From Sherwoodlollariibacterium sp049275655 (GTDB lineage Bacteria; Omnitrophota; Gorgyraeia; Gygaellales; Profunditerraquicolaceae): DNA of 64,000 bases. Of this stretch, positions 1 through 7,559 are shown piece after piece (within the stretch, counting starts at the first letter, position 1; each line of letters starts with the position of its first letter). A model generated the notes under the pieces. The model was not told the origin of the DNA and did no database searches. It saw only the letters and a list, made by a program, of their open reading frames with translations. The translations under genes were made by a program, and so were the position numbers. The stretch covers positions 1-64,000 of the forward strand of contig JBASUY010000030.1 in assembly GCA_049275655.1 (NCBI GenBank), given 5' to 3'.

Positions 1-158
1 TTTTGCCTGCGTTTTTGAAGCATTTAAGATTTTTAGAAATTTACCTTTTTGCTAGCCTCAAACGTTGTTCGGCTAAACGCTATATGCCGCGCCTCATAGA
101 TTTCTCTTCTTGACTAAGGCATAAAAAGCATCCAAGACACAGAGCCTATTCTCTCAAC
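1..158. other. No gene recognised
   Basis: This is the left edge of the window, downstream of the rtcB-like gene on the minus strand. I see no start, RNA gene or clear hairpin plus T-run terminator in it. Confidence 0.4.
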
Positions 159-1562
159 TTATCCTTTAAGTATCGCTAATGGAAAAGTACTAGCAATTGG
201 CGCGACTAAATGATTGGATTTTAAGCTTTCCAAAACTTTGTAGACATCTTTAAATGCAGCAGGTGCTTGCTCACGTATGTCTTCATTACCAAGCTTAAAC
301 AAACGCACACCTTTTTGCTCTAACACACCACATATATCCTGACTACTGAATTTGCTTTTTGCCTCCTGCTTATCAAAAACCCGGCCTGCGCCATGATTAA
401 CAGAATACCTGGAGCCTATCACACCTTTTTGAGGCAGGCATAAAAATGACGGCCCCCCCATAAAACCGGGTATCGGCAAAATTTCCATATCGGCATTGCG
501 ATAATATACTTTTACTGCGCCATTACGATGCGCCCAATAATTTCCCCCGTTAAATTCCTCATAATCTATACGCTCATGAGTAGTATCGCTAAAGAACTCT
601 ATGGAAAAATCTTTCTTAACTACTTCTGATAACGCCTTTCTTATAAAATCAGAAATAATCGCCCGATTAACAAAACTATAATTAAGCAAAGCCTTCATAG
701 CAGTAACAAACCTTTTCGCCTCAAGGCTATCAGCGGAAATACCCTTAAACTCCCTGGAAAAGAAAATCCTGTTTCGCTTATAAAAACGCCATAACCTAAG
801 ATCGCTAAAATGAAAAGAATATTTGCGCAACCTCTTACGCAAATCTTTATACCATATGTTATTTTCATATCGGATACCGTAATAATTATCCAGACGCTTT
901 GACAAAACTCCGGACCCGGTATGAAACATAAATATTATTTGTCCCTCTTTAATCCCAAGCCTCTTAGCCGCAGCCTGATCCATTACTTTATCCACTACTT
1001 GCGCTTCAAGGAAATGATTTCCTCCCCCCAGAGTTCCGAGCCGAAAATATCCTCCCCAAAAAGCATCTTTCGGTAAAGAAGAAATAACCTCTCGGACGGA
1101 TAAAGGCGGTTCAATCTCTCCGTAAACTTGATTAATAAAAACAGAAGCTTCTTTTTCTATATTATAATTTTGCTTTGCCCATCTGTGCCCGTCAGCCAAA
1201 ATCGACAAATATTCTTTTTTGCTAAAAATCTCTTTTTTCTTAAGATGGTCACGTAAGAGATCCTTAATCCGCTTAAACAATATATCTATCGCGCTCCTAT
1301 CAAGATCTTGAATTGACAGAGATGTTTTCAGGACACGCATGCCGCATCCGATTTCCTGGCCAATAGCATAAGGGTAAACAGTATTCTTGGTCAGGGTGAC
1401 TATGCCCGTAGGAAAAGGATTGTCCGGCTTACTATGAATATCCGGCAAGACAATTATTTCTTGAATATCATCGAGGCCAAGCGCTTCAAGCAGTTTGTCC
1501 CTGCTCTGCTGGGAAAAATCTACATCATTATTAACGAATATTTTTATCCGTGAATCAAGCAT
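159..1562 (-). CDS. rtcB: RtcB-family RNA ligase
   Basis: This is a member of the RtcB family, which joins 2',3'-cyclic phosphate or 3'-phosphate RNA ends to 5'-hydroxyl ends using GTP and Mn2+. Visible family motifs are a divergent DIHSKPDNPFPTG (41-53), IGCGM (71-75) with metal-ligand Cys73, GGGNHFLE (179-186), HTGSG (214-218), NYSFVNR (294-300), HRNGA (345-349) and HGAGR (390-394). His390 matches the histidine that becomes guanylylated. The usual Asp three residues before the metal Cys is Glu here (GQEIGCG), a conservative but atypical change. The length (467 aa) fits the family. No Shine-Dalgarno sequence precedes the ATG. The gene follows a methyltransferase by about 11 bp, so it is probably the last gene of that operon. 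The RNA target, repair or tRNA-like, cannot be told from context. Confidence 0.9.
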   Translation of the reverse strand: MLDSRIKIFVNNDVDFSQQSRDKLLEALGLDDIQEIIVLPDIHSKPDNPFPTGIVTLTKNTVYPYAIGQEIGCGMRVLKTSLSIQDLDRSAIDILFKRIKDLLRDHLKKKEIFSKKEYLSILADGHRWAKQNYNIEKEASVFINQVYGEIEPPLSVREVISSLPKDAFWGGYFRLGTLGGGNHFLEAQVVDKVMDQAAAKRLGIKEGQIIFMFHTGSGVLSKRLDNYYGIRYENNIWYKDLRKRLRKYSFHFSDLRLWRFYKRNRIFFSREFKGISADSLEAKRFVTAMKALLNYSFVNRAIISDFIRKALSEVVKKDFSIEFFSDTTHERIDYEEFNGGNYWAHRNGAVKVYYRNADMEILPIPGFMGGPSFLCLPQKGVIGSRYSVNHGAGRVFDKQEAKSKFSSQDICGVLEQKGVRLFKLGNEDIREQAPAAFKDVYKVLESLKSNHLVAPIASTFPLAILKG

Positions 1563-1573
1563 ATTTTTATTCT

Positions 1574-2083
1574 TTATTTAATTATCCGTAGCTCAAAATG
1601 CAAGTTTTCCGCTGGGCAGACAAATGCCCAAAAACGTTCATACCCCAGGGGAAACCGATTAAAAATGCGGTTCAAGCCCCACCTGCGGAACGTACGATGA
1701 AATGTTATCTGCCTTTCCTGCATACTGAATAATCCGCTTTTTTTAAGAAAAGTATCTAGACTAAAATAGGAAAAAAACCTTTTATGATGAAGGCTACGAA
1801 AGGCATAGTGGCATGAAAAATGCGGCACCTCAATAATAATCAAAGCACCGGGCTTAGCTATGCGGTGAATTTCTTTTAATACCTCTAACGGCTTATCTAA
1901 ATGCTCTAAAACCTGCTTACAAACAATCTGATCAAACTCGCTGTCTTTTAATGGATAAGGAAAAACGCTCAAGTCGTGAATGATATCGGCATCACTTTCT
2001 TTGTCTATATCTATGCCGATAGCTCCTTTTGTTTTTTGTGCTCCGCAGCCAATATCTAGAATCTTTAATGTCTTTTTTTTCAT
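1574..2083 (-). CDS. Class I SAM-dependent methyltransferase
   Basis: This is a small Methyltransf_11-type enzyme. Motif I (ILDIGCG) lies a few residues from the N terminus, followed by the acidic ribose-binding motif GIDID and the later EVLKEIHRIAKPG segment before a beta-strand, IIIEVP. I chose the ATG at 2083, 7 bp after the stop of the upstream gene, because the fold begins right there. An in-frame ATG at 2140 would add 19 residues and overlap the upstream gene by about 50 bp. Neither start has a convincing ribosome binding site. The substrate is unknown; such proteins are common beside sugar or surface-polymer genes. It sits between an HprK-like gene and rtcB, in the same direction. Confidence 0.75.
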   Translation of the reverse strand: MKKKTLKILDIGCGAQKTKGAIGIDIDKESDADIIHDLSVFPYPLKDSEFDQIVCKQVLEHLDKPLEVLKEIHRIAKPGALIIIEVPHFSCHYAFRSLHHKRFFSYFSLDTFLKKSGLFSMQERQITFHRTFRRWGLNRIFNRFPLGYERFWAFVCPAENLHFELRIIK

Positions 2084-2090
2084 AACATCA

Positions 2091-3137
2091 CTAACTAAAG
2101 ATAATTTCTTTTGCACGCCTGGTATTTTCATTAATGCCATCAGATTTGCGCATAATCAGTTCATAGCAGGTAGCTTTATTGATAAGCGCATTCAAGGTAT
2201 TAAAACGCTCCTGGGCCAGATTAAAATCCGCAGCCATCAGACTCAAAAGATGCGCATACTCATTATAATTGCCAAGTTCAGCCGTAAGGTTGTTGATGTT
2301 TAAAATCTTATTAACGCATTCATCGCGAGCCATTTGCCTACAGGAGAATTCTTTTCCAAAAGCCGGAATCAAGACTATATCCGGAGACCCTTTAAGCCCA
2401 GAATCAAAATCTACCGGCTCATAAAAATCTTTTAAAGCACGGAAGTCATTTATTTTTTTAAACCTGCCTTGCCATAAAGAGATATCTTCTGCCTTATGTA
2501 TCCGGATAGGCTCATAACATGGATAGATATGTTTATCGTCGTGCAGGATAAGATTGTCTGAAAAAAACTGACCCCCGGCGTCTTTTGAAAGCTCCAGTGA
2601 AAGTGTGGTTTTCCCGATCCCCTCCAGCCCACAGATTAAAATACACCGGCCGTTATTTTTTAGCGCAGATGCGTGCAAAGGATGAATATTTTTAAAATAC
2701 TCCAAATACCAAAAAGCCGGATAGTACACCAAAGGATAGGTCAAATCAAAAAAATGCGGCTCTCGCTGCTGGCCAAGAACGACGTAGCGCATAAAGTCTT
2801 TAAGCGGCTTTACCTTTAAAGCCGCGCTTAGCTTAAAACAATCTTTAGTAAAAAAATATTCGAACCAGATCTTGGTCTTACGGCCAATCTTTCTCTGTGT
2901 AGCCAGTTTCTGCTCCCCAACCAAGGTATTCGCTCCCAAGGCATACATGCCGGAGGAACCAAGACGCGGCTTATCCTGCCAGCAAACATCTATTTGCATC
3001 TGACAACCGGCGGAATTTTCGCCTGCGGTAATCTTATTAAAACACGCGGCTAAATAATTGTAATATTTACGGTTATTGGTATTGATACATATTTTAAGGC
3101 CCGGAAGCTGAATTGAAATAATTAGGGGTATCTTCAT
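2091..3137 (-). CDS. HprK-like P-loop protein
   Basis: The C-terminal half resembles the HPr kinase/phosphorylase nucleotide-binding fold. It has HASAL (about 155-159), a Walker A loop GLEGIGKT (170-177), then GGQFFSDN, matching the pattern in which the P-loop is followed by a conserved acidic SDN/ADD motif. The N-terminal ~150 residues are not recognisable. Such HprK-like proteins are often found outside sugar-phosphotransferase systems, near peptide-modification or polysaccharide genes, and their substrates are mostly unknown. Its 3' end abuts the methyltransferase gene. There is no HPr gene nearby, so I do not call it a true HPr kinase. Confidence 0.6.
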   Translation of the reverse strand: MKIPLIISIQLPGLKICINTNNRKYYNYLAACFNKITAGENSAGCQMQIDVCWQDKPRLGSSGMYALGANTLVGEQKLATQRKIGRKTKIWFEYFFTKDCFKLSAALKVKPLKDFMRYVVLGQQREPHFFDLTYPLVYYPAFWYLEYFKNIHPLHASALKNNGRCILICGLEGIGKTTLSLELSKDAGGQFFSDNLILHDDKHIYPCYEPIRIHKAEDISLWQGRFKKINDFRALKDFYEPVDFDSGLKGSPDIVLIPAFGKEFSCRQMARDECVNKILNINNLTAELGNYNEYAHLLSLMAADFNLAQERFNTLNALINKATCYELIMRKSDGINENTRRAKEIIFS

Positions 3138-3185
3138 ATTGTTGTATCTATTACTAATCTCGCTATTCCTTGGGAGTTTCGCTCC

Positions 3186-3210
3186 TTAAGAGGAGGATTA
3201 TCCCTCTTAA
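3186..3210. repeat. Perfect 8-bp inverted repeat
   Basis: TTAAGAGG (3186-3193) and CCTCTTAA (3203-3210) form a perfect 8-bp stem around a 9-nt loop, in the 201-bp gap between fmt and the HprK-like gene. No T-run follows in the minus direction, so a terminator role is not supported. Confidence 0.55.
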
Positions 3211-3249
3211 CACCTAACAAGCTCTTATAGCAAAACGCTATTCTTCCTC

Positions 3250-3280
3250 AATTCTACCGGCATCCACCCTCGGTAGAATT
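3250..3280. repeat. Perfect 10-bp inverted repeat
   Basis: AATTCTACCG (3250-3259) pairs perfectly with CGGTAGAATT (3271-3280) around an 11-nt loop. It lies 60 bp from the 3' end of fmt. It is not followed by a U-tract on either strand, so it may be a processing or regulatory hairpin or an operator-like palindrome. Confidence 0.6.
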
Positions 3281-3338
3281 ATCAAAAATCCTTTGTTCGC
3301 TATATGATTATATACTCACCTTAATAAATATCAATAAA

Positions 3339-4277
3339 TTAATTTGTAAAAGCCCTGCCTATTTCGTGACCTAAAAGGAATTCTTCTGCGGTTAACCTTT
3401 TTTTGCCTTCAAGCTGTAATTCCTGAATCAGCAAAAATCCTTTTCCTGTTTTTACGGTTATCCCTTCTTTTGCCGCGGCTACTATCCCTCCGAAAGGACA
3501 AGAATCCGCTTGAGGCAACTTACAATCAAGAGGCTTTGCTTTGTAAATCTTTAGCAGCTTTCCGTTATAGCATGTAAAAGCTCCCGGCCAAGGTTGAACC
3601 CCGCGGATAAGATTGGTTATCTCTTGCGCTGTTCTTTCCCAATTAATAAGTCCATCGCTTTTTTTAAGCTTAGGGGCAAAGACAACCTTTCTTTCATCCT
3701 GCTCTATTAATTTATAGATTTCACTCTTTATCAAGGGAAGAGCCTTTAATAATAAATCCGCGCCTAAATCGCGCAGTTTAAACTCTAAAGAGGCAGAATC
3801 ATCCGTACCTAAAATATCTATTTTTTGCTGTAAGATTATCGGGCCGGAGTCCATCTTCTTAGTTACCTGCATAATAGTTACACCCGTAACCTTTTCGCCA
3901 TTTATTATTGCCCAATTTATAGGTGCTGCGCCGCGGTATTTAGGCAAGAGCGAAGCGTGGATATTTAAGGGAAATACTTTTGGAATATCTAAAACTTCCT
4001 GCGACAAAATCTGACCATAAGAGACTATTACAAAAATATCCGCGTTAAGCTTTTTTAAATACCCAACTGATTTAGTGGTGTTGACGTTTTCCGGCTGAAA
4101 GACCTTTAGGTTTGCCTCTAATGCTTTCGCCTTGATATCAGTATACCCTAAACGCAGATGCCTGCCCTTCTTCTTATCCGGCTGGGTAACAACGCAAAGG
4201 ACTTTATGCTTATTTTTAATAAGCGCCTCAAGCGCTGGGACTGCGAAATTATCACTTCCGAAAAATAATATTTTCAT
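3339..4277 (-). CDS. fmt: Methionyl-tRNA formyltransferase
   Basis: Fmt transfers a formyl group from 10-formyl-tetrahydrofolate to Met-tRNA(fMet) for translation initiation. The N-terminal Rossmann-like domain starts MKILFFGSDNFAVPAL. The folate-binding loop NIHASLLPKYRGAAP (105-119) carries the catalytic Asn105 and His106, and Asp142 in the KKMDSGPI segment is the third catalytic residue. The C-terminal OB-like domain includes RGVQPWPGAF. At 312 aa it has the normal length. It is usually paired with def and priA in bacteria. Here a priA homologue lies 3.3 kb upstream, but def is not visible. The gene ends before a 201-bp gap with two hairpins. Confidence 0.97.
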   Translation of the reverse strand: MKILFFGSDNFAVPALEALIKNKHKVLCVVTQPDKKKGRHLRLGYTDIKAKALEANLKVFQPENVNTTKSVGYLKKLNADIFVIVSYGQILSQEVLDIPKVFPLNIHASLLPKYRGAAPINWAIINGEKVTGVTIMQVTKKMDSGPIILQQKIDILGTDDSASLEFKLRDLGADLLLKALPLIKSEIYKLIEQDERKVVFAPKLKKSDGLINWERTAQEITNLIRGVQPWPGAFTCYNGKLLKIYKAKPLDCKLPQADSCPFGGIVAAAKEGITVKTGKGFLLIQELQLEGKKRLTAEEFLLGHEIGRAFTN

Positions 4278-4345
4278 TAAACAGTTAATAATTAGCAGAT
4301 AAATTCAAAAGAAGAGAACAAAATTAAGTTTAACGAATAAAAATA

Positions 4346-5887
4346 TTACTGAGCACTAGCATCGTTAATTCTATCCGTTACATCTATTAAGCAAGACCTA
4401 TCTTTTAAATCCCAACAATAACTCTTGTCCTCTAATAAAATATAGCCTGCATTAAAATAAAGATTAAATATCACCCTAAATGTGTTTACTGGTGATATTG
4501 ACTCATAAAGATTGCTATAGTCTTTATCGGGAAAATAATACGCATTCAAAATTGAATACGGCTCTTTCCAATATGTTTTATCAAAATTTTTCCAATTCAC
4601 CATAGAACGAGGACCGTGGTCGCCTTGTAAAACAATAATTGGAGGTTCTTCAGATATAGTTAAGATGTGGTCTATGAAATCCATTAACTTCACATTGATA
4701 AATTCTACTTGATCTTTATAACCCTGGATATACTCATCCTTAGTTCCACCCGAAAGAATAAAATCCGTTGAATCTTTGGTATTAAAAGGCCTATTTGGTT
4801 GAATTTCTTCCCCTTTTGGCCCAAATACAAAAGGCGGATGAGGAGAAAATAAATATGCAAAAATGAAATAGGGCGGTTCCCAATTAACTGTATCTTTAAG
4901 CGCATCAAAAACATAAATAATTCGTTTCCTATGTGTAGAATAAAAACCCTTAAACACTGCTCGCGATAATGGCGTTAAGGAGCGAATAGGTGTAAGATTT
5001 ATAAGTTCTGCTTGGAAATCATTTAACCTCAATTTCAGTCCAAACATTTTATAAACATCTACTCTTTTTATATTTAAAAGATCTTTTCCTGAAGTGATAA
5101 CTGCGGTTTTATAACCAAGCTGCTTTAGCAAACGAAAAACATTATAATCTACTGCCCAGCTATATTCAGGGTTAGCAAGATATTGTAAGTTTAAAGAAGA
5201 TGGAATGGATAATGTAGTCGTGTGATAATTAGATCGGCTCTTATTCGCTATGTAGAAACCTTTCTTGGCTAAATAATTGATAAAATTGGAATTGTCATAA
5301 TTATATACCTCTTTTAAAATATCAGATCTTGCGTAGGCGTCCAGTATAATGTAATATATGTTTGGTTTTTTAATTAATACCGATTGTGTTAATCCCGTAA
5401 GATTTAACTCTTCTTTTTGTTTTTCTAAAGCCTCATTTCCTTTAGGAAAAACTATAGCTAATAAAAGAAACAAAAACAAAAAAGAAACAAAAATATTTAA
5501 AAATCTTGTCAAATTAGTTAAATTTCTTCCTTTTTTTACTAAACTAGCAAATCCAAGAAAAATAATAAAAAAGCACAAGAGTATAAACTTACCTGGGCCA
5601 ATAGGGAAATTTAATATTTGTAAATAAAATCCCTTTAAAATACTACAAAAATGGTAGTAAGAAAAGAGTAGAATCCAAAAAACTGACACAATAGCAGCTG
5701 TTTTTTGATGATTTTTAAATACCAAAAACACCGATAATAGTAAAAAAACAGTTAATAAAAGCAGGAGAATTATCGGGATAAAAACTACAGAAAACATAAG
5801 CTCTTTTTTATTATGGATAAAAAGGGCGATAACCGGATACACCGCAAATAAAAACGGATGCAGTAAAAATACCCTTTCTTTTTTCAT
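4346..5887 (-). CDS. Membrane-anchored sulfatase-fold phosphotransferase-like protein
   Basis: The N-terminal ~150 residues contain about five hydrophobic spans (near 8-24, 31-57, 63-83, 100-117, 128-147). A sulfatase/alkaline-phosphatase-fold domain follows and is expected to face the periplasm. It shows the metal-binding Asp183 in YYIILDAYARSD, a Thr-rich nucleophile segment (TTTLSIPSS, about 223-231), SPHPPFVF and the C-terminal LQGDHGPRS metal site. This is the architecture of the LtaS/EptA-like lipid-head-group transferases and related surface-polymer enzymes. The reaction here could be phosphoglycerol or phosphoethanolamine transfer, or a hydrolase. It is the third gene of a tight cluster with a NoeA-like methyltransferase (2 bp away) and a small membrane protein. 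Confidence 0.75.
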   Translation of the reverse strand: MKKERVFLLHPFLFAVYPVIALFIHNKKELMFSVVFIPIILLLLLTVFLLLSVFLVFKNHQKTAAIVSVFWILLFSYYHFCSILKGFYLQILNFPIGPGKFILLCFFIIFLGFASLVKKGRNLTNLTRFLNIFVSFLFLFLLLAIVFPKGNEALEKQKEELNLTGLTQSVLIKKPNIYYIILDAYARSDILKEVYNYDNSNFINYLAKKGFYIANKSRSNYHTTTLSIPSSLNLQYLANPEYSWAVDYNVFRLLKQLGYKTAVITSGKDLLNIKRVDVYKMFGLKLRLNDFQAELINLTPIRSLTPLSRAVFKGFYSTHRKRIIYVFDALKDTVNWEPPYFIFAYLFSPHPPFVFGPKGEEIQPNRPFNTKDSTDFILSGGTKDEYIQGYKDQVEFINVKLMDFIDHILTISEEPPIIVLQGDHGPRSMVNWKNFDKTYWKEPYSILNAYYFPDKDYSNLYESISPVNTFRVIFNLYFNAGYILLEDKSYCWDLKDRSCLIDVTDRINDASAQ

Positions 5888-5889
5888 TC

Positions 5890-7269
5890 TTACTCCCTTT
5901 TTCGCATTAAATACAAAATCCTTTTAGAGCCTTTAATACTTACCCGTTTCTCTATAATAAAATCTGCGCTAAATTCCCTTTCAAAATGTTCTTGAGTGTA
6001 ATCTTTAAATATGTCTTTTCTTAAGCTAAGCATCTCTTTTACCATCAAATCATCCTTAGGCACAAATTCGATGATTAAGCTTTTCGATATTTGCTTTAGG
6101 AATTCAGAAATTTTTCTAAAAGGAATATTACAAGTGATGGCTAAATGATGAATTAAGGCAAGCGCAATCACTAAATCAAACGGCCCTCTTTCAATAAAAG
6201 AGCTCCTCTCTTTGTTGTCCCATCCTATGCCGGGAGTGGGGTTAACCACATCAAGAATCAAAGATAATATATTCTCTTCTTTGTTTTTTAAGGAATAAAG
6301 ATAACTCTCCTCAACGCAAACTGAGTCAAAATCGCTAGAAATAACATAAAAACCTTTCTTAGAAAAAATACGGCTTAATAAACCAATATTAGCCCCTAAA
6401 GAACAAACTATTTTCCCGGGAGTTTTCTCAGCAAACCCTTCTATAATCTGTTTTTTATGCTCTAAACTTTGGGGAGAATAACTTTCTTTCTTTTGATAAT
6501 AATCCGACCAGCTGGTTTTAAATGGCTTGCCTTTTATCGCCCGTATAGCAGAATGAAAACTATCTATTAAACCGTAAAATGAATCTATACCGAATCTATG
6601 TTCCTGAATTCTTTCTTTTAAAGATGTGGTTTTAAGGGTGCTTTTTTCTGCTTTTGAATGTAGGTAAAAATGTAGGAATAAACCGAAATTCAACCTTGCC
6701 GAATATGGGAGTAATGAAACAGTTAAATCAAGAGGCAATCCATCAATATAAGACTTTAATAATTGCCCTAACCTAACATCTTTCAAGCCCATAAGAGCAA
6801 GGGGAGCTAAAAAATGCTTGCAAAACTGCCTATAGGCAACCCAGGGTTTACCTGAAACAAGCTTCTCAAAGGAAAGAGTATCGATAAAAACCGGCTTATA
6901 CCCTAAGAATTGAATATTATATGCGCTACTATCTTTAAGAGACATCCCGTATTTTAAAGCAGTTTTTTGAATTTTTAAGGTAAGCAGAGCCGCTTCTTTT
7001 AACTGGCTAAAGCACCATTCATAAGGAAAAGAGATAAAAGGAATAATCTCCGGCTTAATTATCTTATAAACAGAATTATCATTATTATCTATTTCAATAT
7101 GCGGAATTATTGCTTTAATAGAAACTAACTCATCATAAAGCCCGCTATTGATGAATAAATCATAGTCGTCTTTATAGCAATGGTTAATACTTCGGTATAA
7201 TACATTATTCTTGTAATATACGCTTCCGCTTGGATCGCGAAAAGAAGATTGATCTTCGCCGTTTTTCAA
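5890..7269 (-). CDS. NoeA-like class I methyltransferase
   Basis: This is a two-part protein. The N-terminal ~250 residues carry the family signature RDPSGSVYYKNNVLYRSIN at residues 11-29, and the C-terminal part is a SAM-dependent methyltransferase domain (motif I KIVCSLGANIGLLSR, then VISSDFD). The overall layout resembles proteins annotated as nodulation NoeA-like methyltransferases; that assignment is from memory of the family. The substrate is unknown, but the neighbours suggest a surface lipid or polysaccharide modification. It lies between a 77-aa membrane protein (1 bp away) and a sulfatase-fold membrane enzyme, and the three look co-transcribed. Confidence 0.7.
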   Translation of the reverse strand: MKNGEDQSSFRDPSGSVYYKNNVLYRSINHCYKDDYDLFINSGLYDELVSIKAIIPHIEIDNNDNSVYKIIKPEIIPFISFPYEWCFSQLKEAALLTLKIQKTALKYGMSLKDSSAYNIQFLGYKPVFIDTLSFEKLVSGKPWVAYRQFCKHFLAPLALMGLKDVRLGQLLKSYIDGLPLDLTVSLLPYSARLNFGLFLHFYLHSKAEKSTLKTTSLKERIQEHRFGIDSFYGLIDSFHSAIRAIKGKPFKTSWSDYYQKKESYSPQSLEHKKQIIEGFAEKTPGKIVCSLGANIGLLSRIFSKKGFYVISSDFDSVCVEESYLYSLKNKEENILSLILDVVNPTPGIGWDNKERSSFIERGPFDLVIALALIHHLAITCNIPFRKISEFLKQISKSLIIEFVPKDDLMVKEMLSLRKDIFKDYTQEHFEREFSADFIIEKRVSIKGSKRILYLMRKRE

Positions 7270-7270
7270 T

Positions 7271-7504
7271 TTAACCCCTTTTAAATAAACTACGCAATTT
7301 TACAAAGATATTTTTAATCCTTCTAAAAATGGCCCGCCAAAAACTCTTGAGAAAAAACAATGCACCAAGCAAACCGGCAAGCAACATTTGCAAAAAAAAG
7401 CTTCCTGTCCCGGGATCAAGATAAGCATAAACTGGCCGGATTAAACTTGCACAAAACAAAATTACAAGAAAAATAACAATCCTAAATCTATTATTATACC
7501 CCAT
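7271..7504 (-). CDS. Small membrane protein with AYLDPGTGS motif
   Basis: This 77-aa protein has an N-terminal hydrophobic segment (about 7-26), the motif AYLDPGTGSFFLQ, a second hydrophobic span (about 38-52) and a strongly basic C-terminal tail (RRIKNIFVKLRSLFKRG). The YLDPGTGS motif recurs in small proteins that I have seen beside sulfatase-fold and methyltransferase genes, as here. The function is unknown. It could be an assembly or accessory subunit for the adjacent membrane phosphotransferase. Confidence 0.65.
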   Translation of the reverse strand: MGYNNRFRIVIFLVILFCASLIRPVYAYLDPGTGSFFLQMLLAGLLGALFFLKSFWRAIFRRIKNIFVKLRSLFKRG

Positions 7505-7559
7505 TATACCAATTTCCTTTCTTAGTATAATTATACTGCTATCTACTTCTGCTAACCAT

